From positions 62,001-126,000 of the forward strand of contig JAEELR010000225.1 of assembly GCA_016282835.1 (NCBI GenBank): a stretch of 64,000 nucleotides of DNA. The letters run 5' to 3'. Positions within the stretch are counted from its first letter, which is position 1; each line of letters opens with the position of its first letter. This document shows, piece after piece, positions 1 through 10,561 of this stretch. Under the pieces are notes generated by a model. It had not been told where the DNA came from. It did no database searches and worked only from the letters and a program-made list of their open reading frames with translations. Source of the stretch: Treponema sp. GTDB taxonomy: Bacteria; Spirochaetota; Spirochaetia; Treponematales; Treponemataceae. The translations under genes were made by a program, and so were the position numbers.

Positions 1-618
1 AGAGAATTCGATGTAATTTATTATCAAACAGAAGACATGGAAGTTGCTGAAAATCTTGTTAATCATGATTTAGGCATTACAAAAACTTTTATAATAAATA
101 AAAATGGAAAATCAGGAGAAGTACGTTATTCTCTTTTTACAGATTGTGGCGGAAAAAAAGATTATCTGGATTTTCAATATGCAGCAACGACGTTATTGTT
201 TTTATATAACATTGCCGGATTTGAAGTTCCATGGCAACTTATCGATGAATATAAAGACAAGGATGTAAAAAAAGAATTTAATGGAGATTTTGGGTGTATA
301 GCTTTTATTCAAGATCCTAAATCTGAATATGCAGCTGGATTTAAATATATGATTGTAGAGTCCTTTTATAAAAAAAAGCAGGGTCTGGTAGTTAGAACAT
401 TTCTCTTTAATGATATTGATTTTGTTGGAGTAAATCCAAACGGCTCAATTTCACCAGACAGCCCTCTCTTTTCAAATTATCATACATTTAGATTTATGGA
501 AAAAGATAAAGCTGGGAATTATGATGTAACAAATTCTGGGAATTATTATGATGCATCAAAATCTGGAAATTTAAAGAAAACAGGCTTTGTTATAGTCAGT
601 CAGGTTGAGTTTGACTGA
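1..618 (+). CDS. hypothetical protein, 5' end probably outside the window
   Basis: The reading frame stays open from base 1 (REFDVIYYQTED-M...) to TGA at 616-618; no family recognised. Confidence 0.6.
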   Translation, partial: REFDVIYYQTEDMEVAENLVNHDLGITKTFIINKNGKSGEVRYSLFTDCGGKKDYLDFQYAATTLLFLYNIAGFEVPWQLIDEYKDKDVKKEFNGDFGCIAFIQDPKSEYAAGFKYMIVESFYKKKQGLVVRTFLFNDIDFVGVNPNGSISPDSPLFSNYHTFRFMEKDKAGNYDVTNSGNYYDASKSGNLKKTGFVIVSQVEFD

Positions 619-735
619 TTTAAGAAGTCTCTAATATTTTAGCTTTTTGAGTTTTATTGAAAACCCCCGCAAAGAAATCATTCATATTGACAGGAACTAT
701 TTGCGTTTTTATTTAACAGATTATATATTGTATGA

Positions 736-2505
736 ATGACTAAATCGAATAAATTAAATTTGTTTCATTATTTTAAAAAATATATTCCGCTTTATTTTAT
801 TGCGCTCGTTTCTATTACTGCGAGTATTTTGCTCGATATGATTGCGCCAGTTATTGTTCAGCATATTGTTGATGATGTTTTGATTGCACGAAATATGTCT
901 ATCCTGCATTTACTGCTTTTGGGAATTCTTGGAATTGGTGTTGGGCGTTTTATTTTTCAGTATGCGAAGGAACTTATCTGTGATTACTGTGGAAGTAAAA
1001 TGGCATCTGAAATCCGTATAAATCTTTTTAATAAAATACAAAGCCTTTCTGCAAACTTTTTTGACGGAATAAACTCCGGTGAACTTATGTCCCGCGTAAA
1101 AGATGATGTTGACAGAATCTGGGAAGTGGCAGCCTACATGGGAATCCTTATGGCAGAAGTTTTTATCCGCACGATTTTTGCTATGTACTTTATGTACAGA
1201 ATCAGCTGGAAGCTTTCTATAATTCCATCTGTGGGAATGATTATTGCAGGAATTGTTGCTGTATTGATGGAGAAAAAATTAGACGGCTTGTTTGAAGAAG
1301 CAGCTCAGGAAAATTCTGAAATGAATAACACTGCTGCAGAAAATTTAGCCGGAGTTCGAACCGTAAAAGCTTTTGCCCGCGAAGGTTTTGAAATCAATAA
1401 GTTTCATAAGCACAATCAAAAGTATTATGAACTAAACATAAACTTGAGCCGCGTATTTGTAAAATATAATCCAATCATAGAAATTGTAACCCGCCTTCTT
1501 ACAGTGGTTACTTTGCTTGCCGGCGGTATCCTTATCATTAAGGAAAAAAATGCCGGGGCAGTTTCAACACTCTCTGTCGGTGCGTTAATGGCAATGCTTC
1601 AATATACGAGCGGAATTGTCTGGCCTATGGAAATGCTCGGCTGGCTTACAAATGGAATTTCTTCGGCAAGGGCTTCTCTAAAACGAATAAATAAAATCTA
1701 TGAAGAAACTCCTGACATTCACGATGAATCGGCTTTATCACAAAATGAATTTGCAGAAAACATAGTAACTCCTTTCGACATAAACGGAGATGTTGAGTTC
1801 AGTCATGTCTGCTATTCTTCCGGTGAGCGAAAAATTTTAGATGATGTCAGTTTTGAAATTCAGGCAGGAAAGACCTTGGGAATAATGGGTGCAACCGGCT
1901 CTGGAAAAACTACAATCATCAATTTACTAAAGCGAATGTACAACATTGATTCGGGAGAAATAAAACTTGACGGCGTTAACATTCGAGAGTATCCGCTTCC
2001 GGTTTTGCGGCAGTCAATTGCCTGTGTAATGCAGGACATCTTTTTGTTTTCAGACACGATTGAAGGAAATATAAAGCTTGGTGCACGCGACACAATTTCT
2101 TCGCCGGAGGTTCGTTCTGCTTTGATTAAATCGCACTCGGCAGAGTTTGTAGATAAAATGGAAAGCAAGGAACAGACAGTTATTGGTGAACGAGGCGTGG
2201 GACTTTCCGGCGGTCAAAAGCAGCGCATTACAATTGCACGAGCCTTAGCAAGAAAGACACCAATCTTAGTTTTAGACGATTCGACTTCGGCTTTGGATGC
2301 AGAGACTGAACTTGAAATTCAAAATGAACTTTCTGAATTAAAGGGAATGACTAAAATAATTATTGCACACAGAATAAGCGCCGTCCGTAAAGCAGATAAA
2401 ATCATTGTGCTTGATAAAGGAAAGGTTTGTGAATGTGGTACACACGATGAACTTTTGAAACTGAAAGGTCTTTATTGGGAAACCTGGAAAACCCAGTGTA
2501 ATTAG
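736..2505 (+). CDS. ABC transporter, permease-ATPase half-transporter (exporter type)
   Basis: N-terminal TM segments; Walker A GATGSGKTT, signature LSGGQKQR, Walker B ILVLDDSTSALD. Confidence 0.93.
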   Translation: MTKSNKLNLFHYFKKYIPLYFIALVSITASILLDMIAPVIVQHIVDDVLIARNMSILHLLLLGILGIGVGRFIFQYAKELICDYCGSKMASEIRINLFNKIQSLSANFFDGINSGELMSRVKDDVDRIWEVAAYMGILMAEVFIRTIFAMYFMYRISWKLSIIPSVGMIIAGIVAVLMEKKLDGLFEEAAQENSEMNNTAAENLAGVRTVKAFAREGFEINKFHKHNQKYYELNINLSRVFVKYNPIIEIVTRLLTVVTLLAGGILIIKEKNAGAVSTLSVGALMAMLQYTSGIVWPMEMLGWLTNGISSARASLKRINKIYEETPDIHDESALSQNEFAENIVTPFDINGDVEFSHVCYSSGERKILDDVSFEIQAGKTLGIMGATGSGKTTIINLLKRMYNIDSGEIKLDGVNIREYPLPVLRQSIACVMQDIFLFSDTIEGNIKLGARDTISSPEVRSALIKSHSAEFVDKMESKEQTVIGERGVGLSGGQKQRITIARALARKTPILVLDDSTSALDAETELEIQNELSELKGMTKIIIAHRISAVRKADKIIVLDKGKVCECGTHDELLKLKGLYWETWKTQCN

Positions 2506-2532
2506 AAAGAATTTTTTGCGGAGAGAAAATAT

Positions 2533-4296
2533 ATGAACAGTTACAAGACAGATGAACAGCAGGTGCAAAAATCAAACTTTGAAACAATGCCTCGCCTGTT
2601 CAAATATCTTTTAAAATACAAAGGAAAAATTGCGCTCGTATTTTTGCTTATGGCACTTGGTACAGTAATTGATTTGGTAAATCCGCTCATAAACGAAAAT
2701 GCAATCGACAACTATATTTTAAAATCAAATCTTCCGGGGCTTATAAAAATAATCATTCTTGCTGTGAGCATAAATGTTATCGCTGTAATTGCAATAAAAA
2801 CCCGTATGCTCTTGATGTCAAAAATCAGCAACAAGGTTATTCAGGAATTAAGGCAGGAGCTTTATAATCACATTCAAAAATTAGATTTAGCTTTTTTCGA
2901 TTCGCGCCCTTCAGGAAAAATTCTTGCAAGAATTATTGGAGATACAAACTCTCTGAAAGACATTATTGAAAATGCAGTTACAACTTTAATCCCAAGCTTT
3001 ATCACTGTAGTTGCCGTAATGGTCATAATGTTTATAAAAAACTGGAAGCTCGCTTTTGCAGCCTTATGCAGTTTACCGGTTATGATAGCCGGCGTTTTTA
3101 TAATTTCTGCAATGGCCGAAAAATACTGGAAAGCAAAGAGACAAAAGTCTTCCAATATGAATGCGTTTATAAACGAAGATTTATCGGGAATCAAAATTAT
3201 CCAGAGCTTTAGGGCAGAAAAAGAAACTGATAAGACTTTCCAGCAGTTAGTGTGGGCCGACAGAAAAGAATTTATGAAAGCCGTTTCGTGGTGCGACAGT
3301 TTTACTTCGTGGATTGATTTGTGCTGGAGTGTAGGAACTGCAGCCTTGTACCTGGTGGGTATAAAAGTTTTGGGAATTGAAAATGTTTCGATTGGAACTT
3401 ATGTAGCGTTTGCAACTTATGTAGGAATGTTCTGGCAGCCAATTATGAACCTGAGCAATTTCTACAATCAGTTTGTAAATGCAGCAAGTGGGGCCGAGCG
3501 CATTTTTGAAATAATAGATAGAGAGCCAACTGTTGTAAGTTGTATTGATGCAAAACCAATGCCAGAAATAAAAGGCGAGGTCGAGTTTAAAAATGTTACC
3601 TTTGGTTATGATGAAGAAGAAGTTTTAACTGATGTAAGTTTTAAAGTGAACGCCGGAGAAACAATCGCACTTGTAGGTCCTACAGGAGCGGGTAAATCTA
3701 CAATCGTAAATTTAATAAGCCGTTTCTATGATGTAAAAAGCGGTTCTATTTTAATTGATGATGTTGATATAAAATCCGTAGAGATTGAAAGCTTAAGAAC
3801 TCAAATGGGCGTAATGACTCAGGACAACTATATTTTCAGCGGGACAATCCGCGATAATATTCTGTACGGAAAACTTGATGCAACGGAAGAAGAATTGATT
3901 GCCGCTTCAAAAGCCGTTCATGCTCACGATTTTATTTCTACCCTGGAAAAAGGCTATGATACAGAATTGACTGCTCGTGGCGGTGAACTTTCAAACGGAC
4001 AGAGACAGCTTGTAGCGTTTGCAAGAACAATGCTTTCGAATCCAAAAATTTTAATCTTAGACGAAGCAACTTCAAGCATTGATACAAAGACCGAGCAAAT
4101 GGTTCAGGCAGGAATTGCAAATATCCTGAAGGGAAGAACAAGTTTTGTAATTGCACATAGACTTTCAACAATTCAAAATGCATCCCGAATTTTTGTAATC
4201 GATAAAAAGCAGATTGTAGAAAGCGGAACCCCGGATGAATTAATTGCAAAGAAAGGATTTTATTACGAATTAAAGAAAGCTCAATTTGGTGAATAA
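2533..4296 (+). CDS. ABC transporter, permease-ATPase half-transporter (exporter type)
   Basis: Walker A GPTGAGKST, signature LSNGQRQL, Walker B ILILDEATSSID; adjacent to the first half-transporter, so probably a heterodimer. Confidence 0.93.
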   Translation: MNSYKTDEQQVQKSNFETMPRLFKYLLKYKGKIALVFLLMALGTVIDLVNPLINENAIDNYILKSNLPGLIKIIILAVSINVIAVIAIKTRMLLMSKISNKVIQELRQELYNHIQKLDLAFFDSRPSGKILARIIGDTNSLKDIIENAVTTLIPSFITVVAVMVIMFIKNWKLAFAALCSLPVMIAGVFIISAMAEKYWKAKRQKSSNMNAFINEDLSGIKIIQSFRAEKETDKTFQQLVWADRKEFMKAVSWCDSFTSWIDLCWSVGTAALYLVGIKVLGIENVSIGTYVAFATYVGMFWQPIMNLSNFYNQFVNAASGAERIFEIIDREPTVVSCIDAKPMPEIKGEVEFKNVTFGYDEEEVLTDVSFKVNAGETIALVGPTGAGKSTIVNLISRFYDVKSGSILIDDVDIKSVEIESLRTQMGVMTQDNYIFSGTIRDNILYGKLDATEEELIAASKAVHAHDFISTLEKGYDTELTARGGELSNGQRQLVAFARTMLSNPKILILDEATSSIDTKTEQMVQAGIANILKGRTSFVIAHRLSTIQNASRIFVIDKKQIVESGTPDELIAKKGFYYELKKAQFGE

Positions 4297-4318
4297 AAAA
4301 GAGGGTTGAAATTAGATT

Positions 4319-5698
4319 ATGAATAACTCAAAGAATCAAATTGATATGACAAGCGGAAGTATTTTTCCAAAGCTGATGAAGTTTTCAATTCCGCTTATTC
4401 TTTCAAGTCTTTTACAGCTTTTATTTAATGCAGCAGATGTTATTGTTGTAGGACGGTTTGCCGGGGACAATTCTTTGGCAGCCGTAGGATCAACAACTTC
4501 TTTAATAAATTTAATCATCAATCTTTTTATGGGACTTTCTATAGGAACAAATGTTGTTGCAGCGCATTATCTTGGTGCCCAGAAAAAAGAAGAGCTTCAC
4601 GATACAGTACAGACTGCAATAATTCTTTCTGTTATAAGCGGTTTAATTTTAACTTTGATAGGAGTTTTTGCTACAAAACAGATTCTGGTTTTAATGAAAG
4701 CTCCTGAACCGGTTCTTCCACTTGCAGCGTTGTATTTAAGAATTTATTTTTCAGGCATAATTTCTACAATGATTTTTAATTTTGGAAGTGCACTGTTAAG
4801 GGCTAAGGGAGACACGAAGCGTCCCTTATACATTTTATTTTTTTCCGGAATTATAAATGTAATCCTGAATTTATTTTTTGTTATTGTACTAAAGCTTGAT
4901 GTTGCAGGCGTAAGTATTGCTACGATTATTTCGCAAACAATAAGTGCAGTTTGTATTATTGTAATTCTGTTAAAAGAAAAAGATGAATTTCATCTGGACT
5001 TAAAGCATTTAAAAATCAACTACACAGTTTTACTCCGCATCTTAAAGATTGGTCTTCCTGCAGGATTTCAGGGAATAGTCTTTTCGCTTTCAAATGTAAT
5101 AATCCAGTCCTCAATAAATTCTTACGGAGAAATAATTGTTGCCGGAAGTGCTGCTGCTGCAAATGTAGAAACTTTTGTTTATACAGCAATGAACGGCTTT
5201 AGTCAGGGAACGCTTACCTTTGTGTCTCAGAACAGGGGCGCAGGAAATTTCACGCGAATAAAAAAAGTTACTTTGATTTCGCTTTTGACAGTCAGTGCAA
5301 TCGGAATTGTTTTTGGCAATGCAGTTATACTTTTTTCAAGGCACGTATTAAGTGCATTTACAAAAAGTCAGGCCGTTATAGAGCAGGGCAGAGTCCGTTT
5401 AATTTATGTGTGCTCGCTTTATCTTTTGTGCGGAATTATGGATACAATGTCAAACGCCATAAGGGGAATGGGACACTCTGTTCTTCCAATGATTGTAAGT
5501 TTAACAGGTGCGTGCGGCGTAAGGCTTTTGTGGCTTGCTACAGTCTGGAGAAATACGCGCTTTCATACAATCGGAGTGATTTATTCGTCTTATCCAATTT
5601 CCTGGTTTATAACTTTTATAGCACATGTAATTTGTTTCTTAGTGATTTATAACACAATGAAGAAAGGAAAAAAATTAACTGAATCTTCTGGCCGTTAA
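4319..5698 (+). CDS. MATE family efflux transporter
   Basis: Polytopic; MATE-like N-terminus (PLILSSLLQLLFNAADVIVVGRFAGDNSLAAVGSTTSL). Confidence 0.9.
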   Translation: MNNSKNQIDMTSGSIFPKLMKFSIPLILSSLLQLLFNAADVIVVGRFAGDNSLAAVGSTTSLINLIINLFMGLSIGTNVVAAHYLGAQKKEELHDTVQTAIILSVISGLILTLIGVFATKQILVLMKAPEPVLPLAALYLRIYFSGIISTMIFNFGSALLRAKGDTKRPLYILFFSGIINVILNLFFVIVLKLDVAGVSIATIISQTISAVCIIVILLKEKDEFHLDLKHLKINYTVLLRILKIGLPAGFQGIVFSLSNVIIQSSINSYGEIIVAGSAAAANVETFVYTAMNGFSQGTLTFVSQNRGAGNFTRIKKVTLISLLTVSAIGIVFGNAVILFSRHVLSAFTKSQAVIEQGRVRLIYVCSLYLLCGIMDTMSNAIRGMGHSVLPMIVSLTGACGVRLLWLATVWRNTRFHTIGVIYSSYPISWFITFIAHVICFLVIYNTMKKGKKLTESSGR

Positions 5699-7816
5699 TG
5701 CGTCTGCTAAGTTCTGTGCCTTGCGGATTGTCTGCAGTAAAAGCGGAACGAGGAATGTAGTGAAAACAAAAAACTTTTTAATTCCTTTCACTTTAGAATA
5801 AGAGCCGCGAATAAGCTGTGTTTTTATAATGCAGGAGAGCTCGTCAAAAAGCAGCGGGATAAACCTGAAAATGATTTCGAGAATAATAATAAAATATCGC
5901 ACAGGAATTTTTATAAGTGATAATGGATAAAGTAAAATTTTTACCCCGTCAATCAGTTCCCTTTCAGTTGTAGTAAAAGCATAAGAAGTTATACATAGAA
6001 TTACGCTGAGTGAACGCATCATAAAAAATATAAACTGATTTATTGCGGTGTCTGTAATTCTAAAAATACCCCACTCCCACAGGATGTATCCAATGTCCCT
6101 GTAAACAAAGGCTTCTATAATTCCAAAAATTAAAATCCAGGGTAAAAATATTTTTAAAGAAATACCGAATTTCTTCGGAGAAATTTTACACAGAAATGAA
6201 TAAGCGATATTTGAAAACAATAAAATTGAAAGCGGCAGAAGATTTTTTATAAACATTGCACAGATGAAAAGCGATGTAAATAAAATGAGTTTCAAAAGTG
6301 AAGGAAGCTTCCATACCGGTTCATCTTTGTCTTTGTTTTTTATATCAGAAGAAACTGAAAGAATAGACATAGATTTTTTTAATGTAGATAAAAGCTTGGA
6401 ATTAGAAAAAGCTTCTATTGGTTTAAGCTGGTTCTCTGCTTTAGCATCATCATTTTCTGGAACTGCATTTTCTTTTTTGCAATAATTTATTTCTTCCCAG
6501 TTTAAATGAAAATCTGCAATGCGGATTTCGTCCATTCGGTGTGTACTGAAAAGAATTGTTTTTCCTTCGTCTGCAAGCTGGCGTAAAGTAGAAAGTACTT
6601 TTATTTTTGACTTTGAATCAAGGCCTGCTGTGGGTTCATCAAAAATCATTATGTCTTTATTTAGTGCAATTAAACCTGCGAGAGAAAGCTTTCGTTTTTC
6701 ACCGCCGCTTAACTGAAAGGTTCCTCTGTTTGCGTAATCTTTAAACGGAAGGCCTGCGAGGTTCATGGATTTTTTTACGGTCTCTAAAAGCTCCTTGTTT
6801 TTTACGCCATTGTTTATGGGACCAAAAGCAACATCATCACCAGCGAAGGTTCTGTATAAAGCGGCTTCACTTTCCTGCAATGCAAGGACGGGTCTTTCCA
6901 GCGCAGAAATTTTTCCGTCCATAGGTTTTTGAAGCCCGGCAAGAATTTCAAACAGTGTAGATTTTCCGCAGCCGCTGGAACCTGTGAGGGCAGTAACTGT
7001 TCCTTTTTTCAGTGTAAATGAAAGATTCTTTATAAGCGGATTTTCATCATAATTAAAACAGAGATTTTCTACAGAGAGTGAAGTTTCATTTTTTGTTTTG
7101 TCATCTCCGTCAGTTTTTTTGTGCATAGGAATTGCTTCTGGTGAAAAGATTTTTTCGAAAGTTTTTTTGTCATTCATAAAATCAGCTGATGTGCCGTCAA
7201 AAATTATTTTTCCTTTTTCTAAAGCAATTACTCTGTTACATCTTAAAACTTCTGATTCGTCATGTGTTATGTGAATAATCGTGTGTCCTTTTTTATTCCA
7301 CTGATTCACGCACATCATCAGTTCATCTTTTGAAACGGGGTCAAGCATTGCGGTAACTTCATCCAAAATCATTATGGAAGGGAACAGCGCTAGAATTCCT
7401 GCAAAGGCAAGCCGCTGTGTTTGCCCGAGCGATAGTTCATTTGTTCTGCTTAAAGCTTTATGTGAAAGAGAAACTAAAGAAAGACACTCAATTGTCCTGA
7501 GTTCAATTTCTGCTTTGCTAAGTCCTAAATTTTCCGGGCCGAATGCTGTGTCGCAATTTACAATGCTCGAAACAATCTGTTCCTTAGGTGACTGAAATAC
7601 AATGCCGGGAATTTCTTTGTCATACAAATTATAAGTACCGCTTGTCGTTTCATAAAATTTTGCAAGGATTCGCGCCAGGGTGCTTTTGCCTGAACCGTTT
7701 GTCCCGACAATTGCAATGTACTCGCCCTGCTCTATAGAAAACGAAATATCACTTAACGCATTTGTTTTTGACTGAGGATAAGAAAAAGAAACATGTTCTA
7801 GTTGAACTTGAGTCAT
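5675..7816 (-). CDS. ECF-type ABC transporter, fused ATPase-ATPase-EcfT transmembrane protein
   Basis: Two ABC ATPase domains (GTNGSGKST...LSLGQTQR and GSSGCGKST...LSGGEKRK) followed by an EcfT-like membrane domain ending RKAQNLADALTARRF. Confidence 0.88.
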   Translation of the reverse strand: MTQVQLEHVSFSYPQSKTNALSDISFSIEQGEYIAIVGTNGSGKSTLARILAKFYETTSGTYNLYDKEIPGIVFQSPKEQIVSSIVNCDTAFGPENLGLSKAEIELRTIECLSLVSLSHKALSRTNELSLGQTQRLAFAGILALFPSIMILDEVTAMLDPVSKDELMMCVNQWNKKGHTIIHITHDESEVLRCNRVIALEKGKIIFDGTSADFMNDKKTFEKIFSPEAIPMHKKTDGDDKTKNETSLSVENLCFNYDENPLIKNLSFTLKKGTVTALTGSSGCGKSTLFEILAGLQKPMDGKISALERPVLALQESEAALYRTFAGDDVAFGPINNGVKNKELLETVKKSMNLAGLPFKDYANRGTFQLSGGEKRKLSLAGLIALNKDIMIFDEPTAGLDSKSKIKVLSTLRQLADEGKTILFSTHRMDEIRIADFHLNWEEINYCKKENAVPENDDAKAENQLKPIEAFSNSKLLSTLKKSMSILSVSSDIKNKDKDEPVWKLPSLLKLILFTSLFICAMFIKNLLPLSILLFSNIAYSFLCKISPKKFGISLKIFLPWILIFGIIEAFVYRDIGYILWEWGIFRITDTAINQFIFFMMRSLSVILCITSYAFTTTERELIDGVKILLYPLSLIKIPVRYFIIILEIIFRFIPLLFDELSCIIKTQLIRGSYSKVKGIKKFFVFTTFLVPLLLQTIRKAQNLADALTARRFS

Positions 7817-7822
7817 ATCTTT

Positions 7823-8737
7823 CTAGAATGAATTCCTTGAAAGCGGAGAACCAATCCAGACACCTTCGCTGCCCAGATAGTCGCGTTTCTCTCCGTCGAT
7901 TAAGAATTGTACGTTGCTGACTGTCGGGAATGCAGTTGCTGTGAAAACAATTTGCTGAAGCTGTCCGCGGGTGCCTTCAATTCCGTACTGATTGAATTCG
8001 AACTCGCCGCTGAAATTTAATGTAGCAGTTCCATCTTTTACAGACGCGCCGATTAATTTTGTGCCGTTAGAAATTAAAGTTCTGCAGCCAAGATTTTCTT
8101 CGCTCACATTTGGTCCCTGGATTAGTGCATTTACTGCATCGACTAAAGGTGAATCACTTTTTTTCATTGCACGGGTTACTTCTTTTCTAGCAACAGAGCC
8201 GTCTGCATTTATAGCCATATAATATAGTTTTAGCGACATTGTTTTTTCAGGAACAGGAGCTTCTGTTTTAGCCGGTGTATTTTCTTTTTTCTCCTGCGCA
8301 GCTTTTTCTTTTTCACCTGATTTTTCTTCATCAGCTTTTTTTGCAGTTTCCTGAGCTTGTTTTTTTTCCTGTGTATTTTTTTCTTTTTCTTCTAATTTTT
8401 CGCGGGCAACTTTTTGCTGCTGTTGTTCTGTAATTTCATTTTGGGAAATAAGGTTAGTATTAGAAGAAGAATTTGTATTTGAATTAGTTAAATCAATTTG
8501 AACAGATTCAAGCGGCTGAACATCATTTTCAACAGGCTCTTCAGGAACAGAAGCATTTTGAATTACAGATGGAGTTTTAGTTCCGAGCTTTTCAAAAAAT
8601 CCTGTGGTCTTTAAGTTTTTAATAATAGTGGAAGAATTTTTTATGAATAGAATTAAAAGGACAAGAGCTGCAACTGTCCAGAGAGCAAGTCCAATTCCTG
8701 AGTTTTTTTTATTATTCGCTTTTTTCTTTTCTGCCAT
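7823..8737 (-). CDS. GerMN domain-containing protein
   Basis: N-terminal TM anchor, K/E-rich linker, C-terminal GerMN-like domain (LYYMAINADG...LVDAVNALIQGP...GTATLNFSGEF); start taken at MAEKKK. Confidence 0.75.
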   Translation of the reverse strand: MAEKKKANNKKNSGIGLALWTVAALVLLILFIKNSSTIIKNLKTTGFFEKLGTKTPSVIQNASVPEEPVENDVQPLESVQIDLTNSNTNSSSNTNLISQNEITEQQQQKVAREKLEEKEKNTQEKKQAQETAKKADEEKSGEKEKAAQEKKENTPAKTEAPVPEKTMSLKLYYMAINADGSVARKEVTRAMKKSDSPLVDAVNALIQGPNVSEENLGCRTLISNGTKLIGASVKDGTATLNFSGEFEFNQYGIEGTRGQLQQIVFTATAFPTVSNVQFLIDGEKRDYLGSEGVWIGSPLSRNSF

Positions 8738-8779
8738 AATGTGTTTATTATATTCAAAAAACACTCGCCCCGCTAGTGC

Positions 8780-8905
8780 GTTTCAGAATCTGTCTGTGCA
8801 GGGATGCTGAAGCAAGCTCGAAATAACGAGCTACAAATTCAGCATGACAGCTTTGGTTGAAGAATCGCCTGTCATTCTGAACTCGTTTCAGAATCTGTCT
8901 GTGCA
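8780..8905. repeat. composite dispersed intergenic repeat (family B)
   Basis: TTTCAGAATCTGTCTGTGCA occurs twice here; GATGCTGAAGCAAGCTCGAAATAACGAGCT.CAAATTCAGCATGACA recurs at 21934-21980 and inverted at 53328-53377. Confidence 0.88.
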
Positions 8906-9801
8906 CGTAATAATTCTGTTTCGGTTGTTGTGGTTTCGACCCTTCGACTACGCTCAGGTACCGCAGGTTCAACCACCGCATTTATTATTTCATTCACTGA
9001 ATCCTTTTTTATATCCAATGATTTATTCACCAGCGAATTGATTTTATTTTTTTCGTTGTAGAAAAATTCATTCTTGAAAGACAGATTGAGTTTGAAAAAT
9101 GAAAATTGCATTATAAACGAAAGAAAAGCACTTACCAGATAAATTACTGCATTAAAGCCCATCGCGTTTTCAAGGCTTATCATGCGCGAAATGCTCAGAA
9201 TAAAAATTGCAATCCAAATCACAATGCTTGCTGAACTTATTCCCAGCCAGCTGAATATTACTGCAAAAATTAAAAATGTCTGGTTATCAAGATTTAAAAA
9301 TGGAATAGGCCAGGGTTCATTGTTGCACAGGACATTTAAAAATGTAGAAATAAAAATAGTGTCTAAAGCAATTAAAATGTAGAAAAGAACATTGGAATTT
9401 TTTGCAAAGCGGTTCCTGACTAAAACGGCTGTAACTAAAGCGATTGAAAATAAAGTTGAACGCAAAGAAGGGCGGATAGATTCATTTATTCTTTCGGTCC
9501 AGTGAATGACTAAAAACGATTTTTCTATAACGCCTGACCAGTTCCTGAAGCTTATAATAATCGGGATAAGAATTAAAACCACAGAAGCAGTTTTTATGTT
9601 AAAGAAAACTTCACACGCCTTTTTAAAAGTTTTGCATTTCCCATAAACTAAAAACGCAAAAAGTAAAAGGTCAAAAACTAAAATAAAACTGAATACAGAA
9701 ATCTGCCCGATGTTTAAGAGTCGGAAGAAAACTAAAAGTGAAAATAAAATTACGAGAGGAAAACTAAGATAAAATAAAACGTTCTTTAAAACTTTGTTCA
9801 T
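8872..9801 (-). CDS. hypothetical polytopic membrane protein with repeat-derived C-terminus
   Basis: Hydrophobic ORF; the last ~35 residues (VEPAVPERSRRVETTTTETELLRAQTDSETSSE) are encoded by dispersed repeats. Confidence 0.65.
   Translation of the reverse strand: MNKVLKNVLFYLSFPLVILFSLLVFFRLLNIGQISVFSFILVFDLLLFAFLVYGKCKTFKKACEVFFNIKTASVVLILIPIIISFRNWSGVIEKSFLVIHWTERINESIRPSLRSTLFSIALVTAVLVRNRFAKNSNVLFYILIALDTIFISTFLNVLCNNEPWPIPFLNLDNQTFLIFAVIFSWLGISSASIVIWIAIFILSISRMISLENAMGFNAVIYLVSAFLSFIMQFSFFKLNLSFKNEFFYNEKNKINSLVNKSLDIKKDSVNEIINAVVEPAVPERSRRVETTTTETELLRAQTDSETSSE
8930..8978 (-). repeat. dispersed palindromic repeat (family A), within the 3' end of a CDS
   Basis: gtggtttcgacccttcgactacgctcaggtaccgcaggttcaaccac. 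Confidence 0.8.
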
Positions 9802-9818
9802 TCATTCACCTCGAATTT

Positions 9819-10325
9819 TTATAACCAGAAAAATTTAAAAAGAAAATCCAGCAAGCCCTGCGGTTTAAAATCTGTATCATAAAATTCTATCTGAGCAGAA
9901 GGTGTTTCAAAGAAAAAATACTCTTCTTCATCAGTTCCTTCTATGTAGAAAGATTTTCCCTTTGAATAGCGGTGATGCTTTGAATCAATTACATCAATCC
10001 TGTACTTTTCATTTTTTTGAATTTCAAAGTAATCAGTTTCACCGCGCTTTATGGATACAGTTCTAAAATCAGCATTTTTATTTGGCCTGTAAAAAACAAC
10101 TGTTACCACTTCATTCTCCGTGTGATTCGTAATCTGAAGCTTTACAGGAGTTTCATCCTTTTGCTTAGAACTGGATTTTTCTGATTTTTGTTTTGTGCCT
10201 GTACTTGTGCTTTCTTCAACAGATTCTGTTTTCATCCCTACATGATGAACCGTAGATTCTTCTTCGCAGGAAATTAAAATTGAGAGTAGTAAAACTGAAA
10301 TACACGCAAAAAATTTTTTTTTCAT
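9819..10325 (-). CDS. hypothetical lipoprotein
   Basis: Signal peptide with lipobox LISC. Confidence 0.7.
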   Translation of the reverse strand: MKKKFFACISVLLLSILISCEEESTVHHVGMKTESVEESTSTGTKQKSEKSSSKQKDETPVKLQITNHTENEVVTVVFYRPNKNADFRTVSIKRGETDYFEIQKNEKYRIDVIDSKHHRYSKGKSFYIEGTDEEEYFFFETPSAQIEFYDTDFKPQGLLDFLFKFFWL

Positions 10326-10388
10326 CGCCTTTCAATTATATACCAGTTTCATAGTTTTTGCTTGAACTTTAGTGAATAGTTTTCCGTG

Positions 10389-10443
10389 TGGTGGTTGAGC
10401 GTGTACTCACCATGCCTGTGGTGGTTGAGTTCATCGAAACCAC
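10389..10443 (+). repeat. two family A repeats, first degenerate
   Basis: ggtggttgagcgtgtactcacc and gtggttgagttcatcgaaaccac. Confidence 0.75.
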
Positions 10444-10561
10444 GTATTTCACACTGACCACAGCCTCTTATGATGTCGATTGAATTTATACTTTTTTCTA
10501 TATAGTATATAAAAGTCTTTTTAGATGATGAAAGTAAATTTATAAATAAGAGGGACTTTAT

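Noticed and set aside
8754-8981. Minus-strand 75-aa ORF
   Set aside because: Composed almost entirely of dispersed repeat families A and B.
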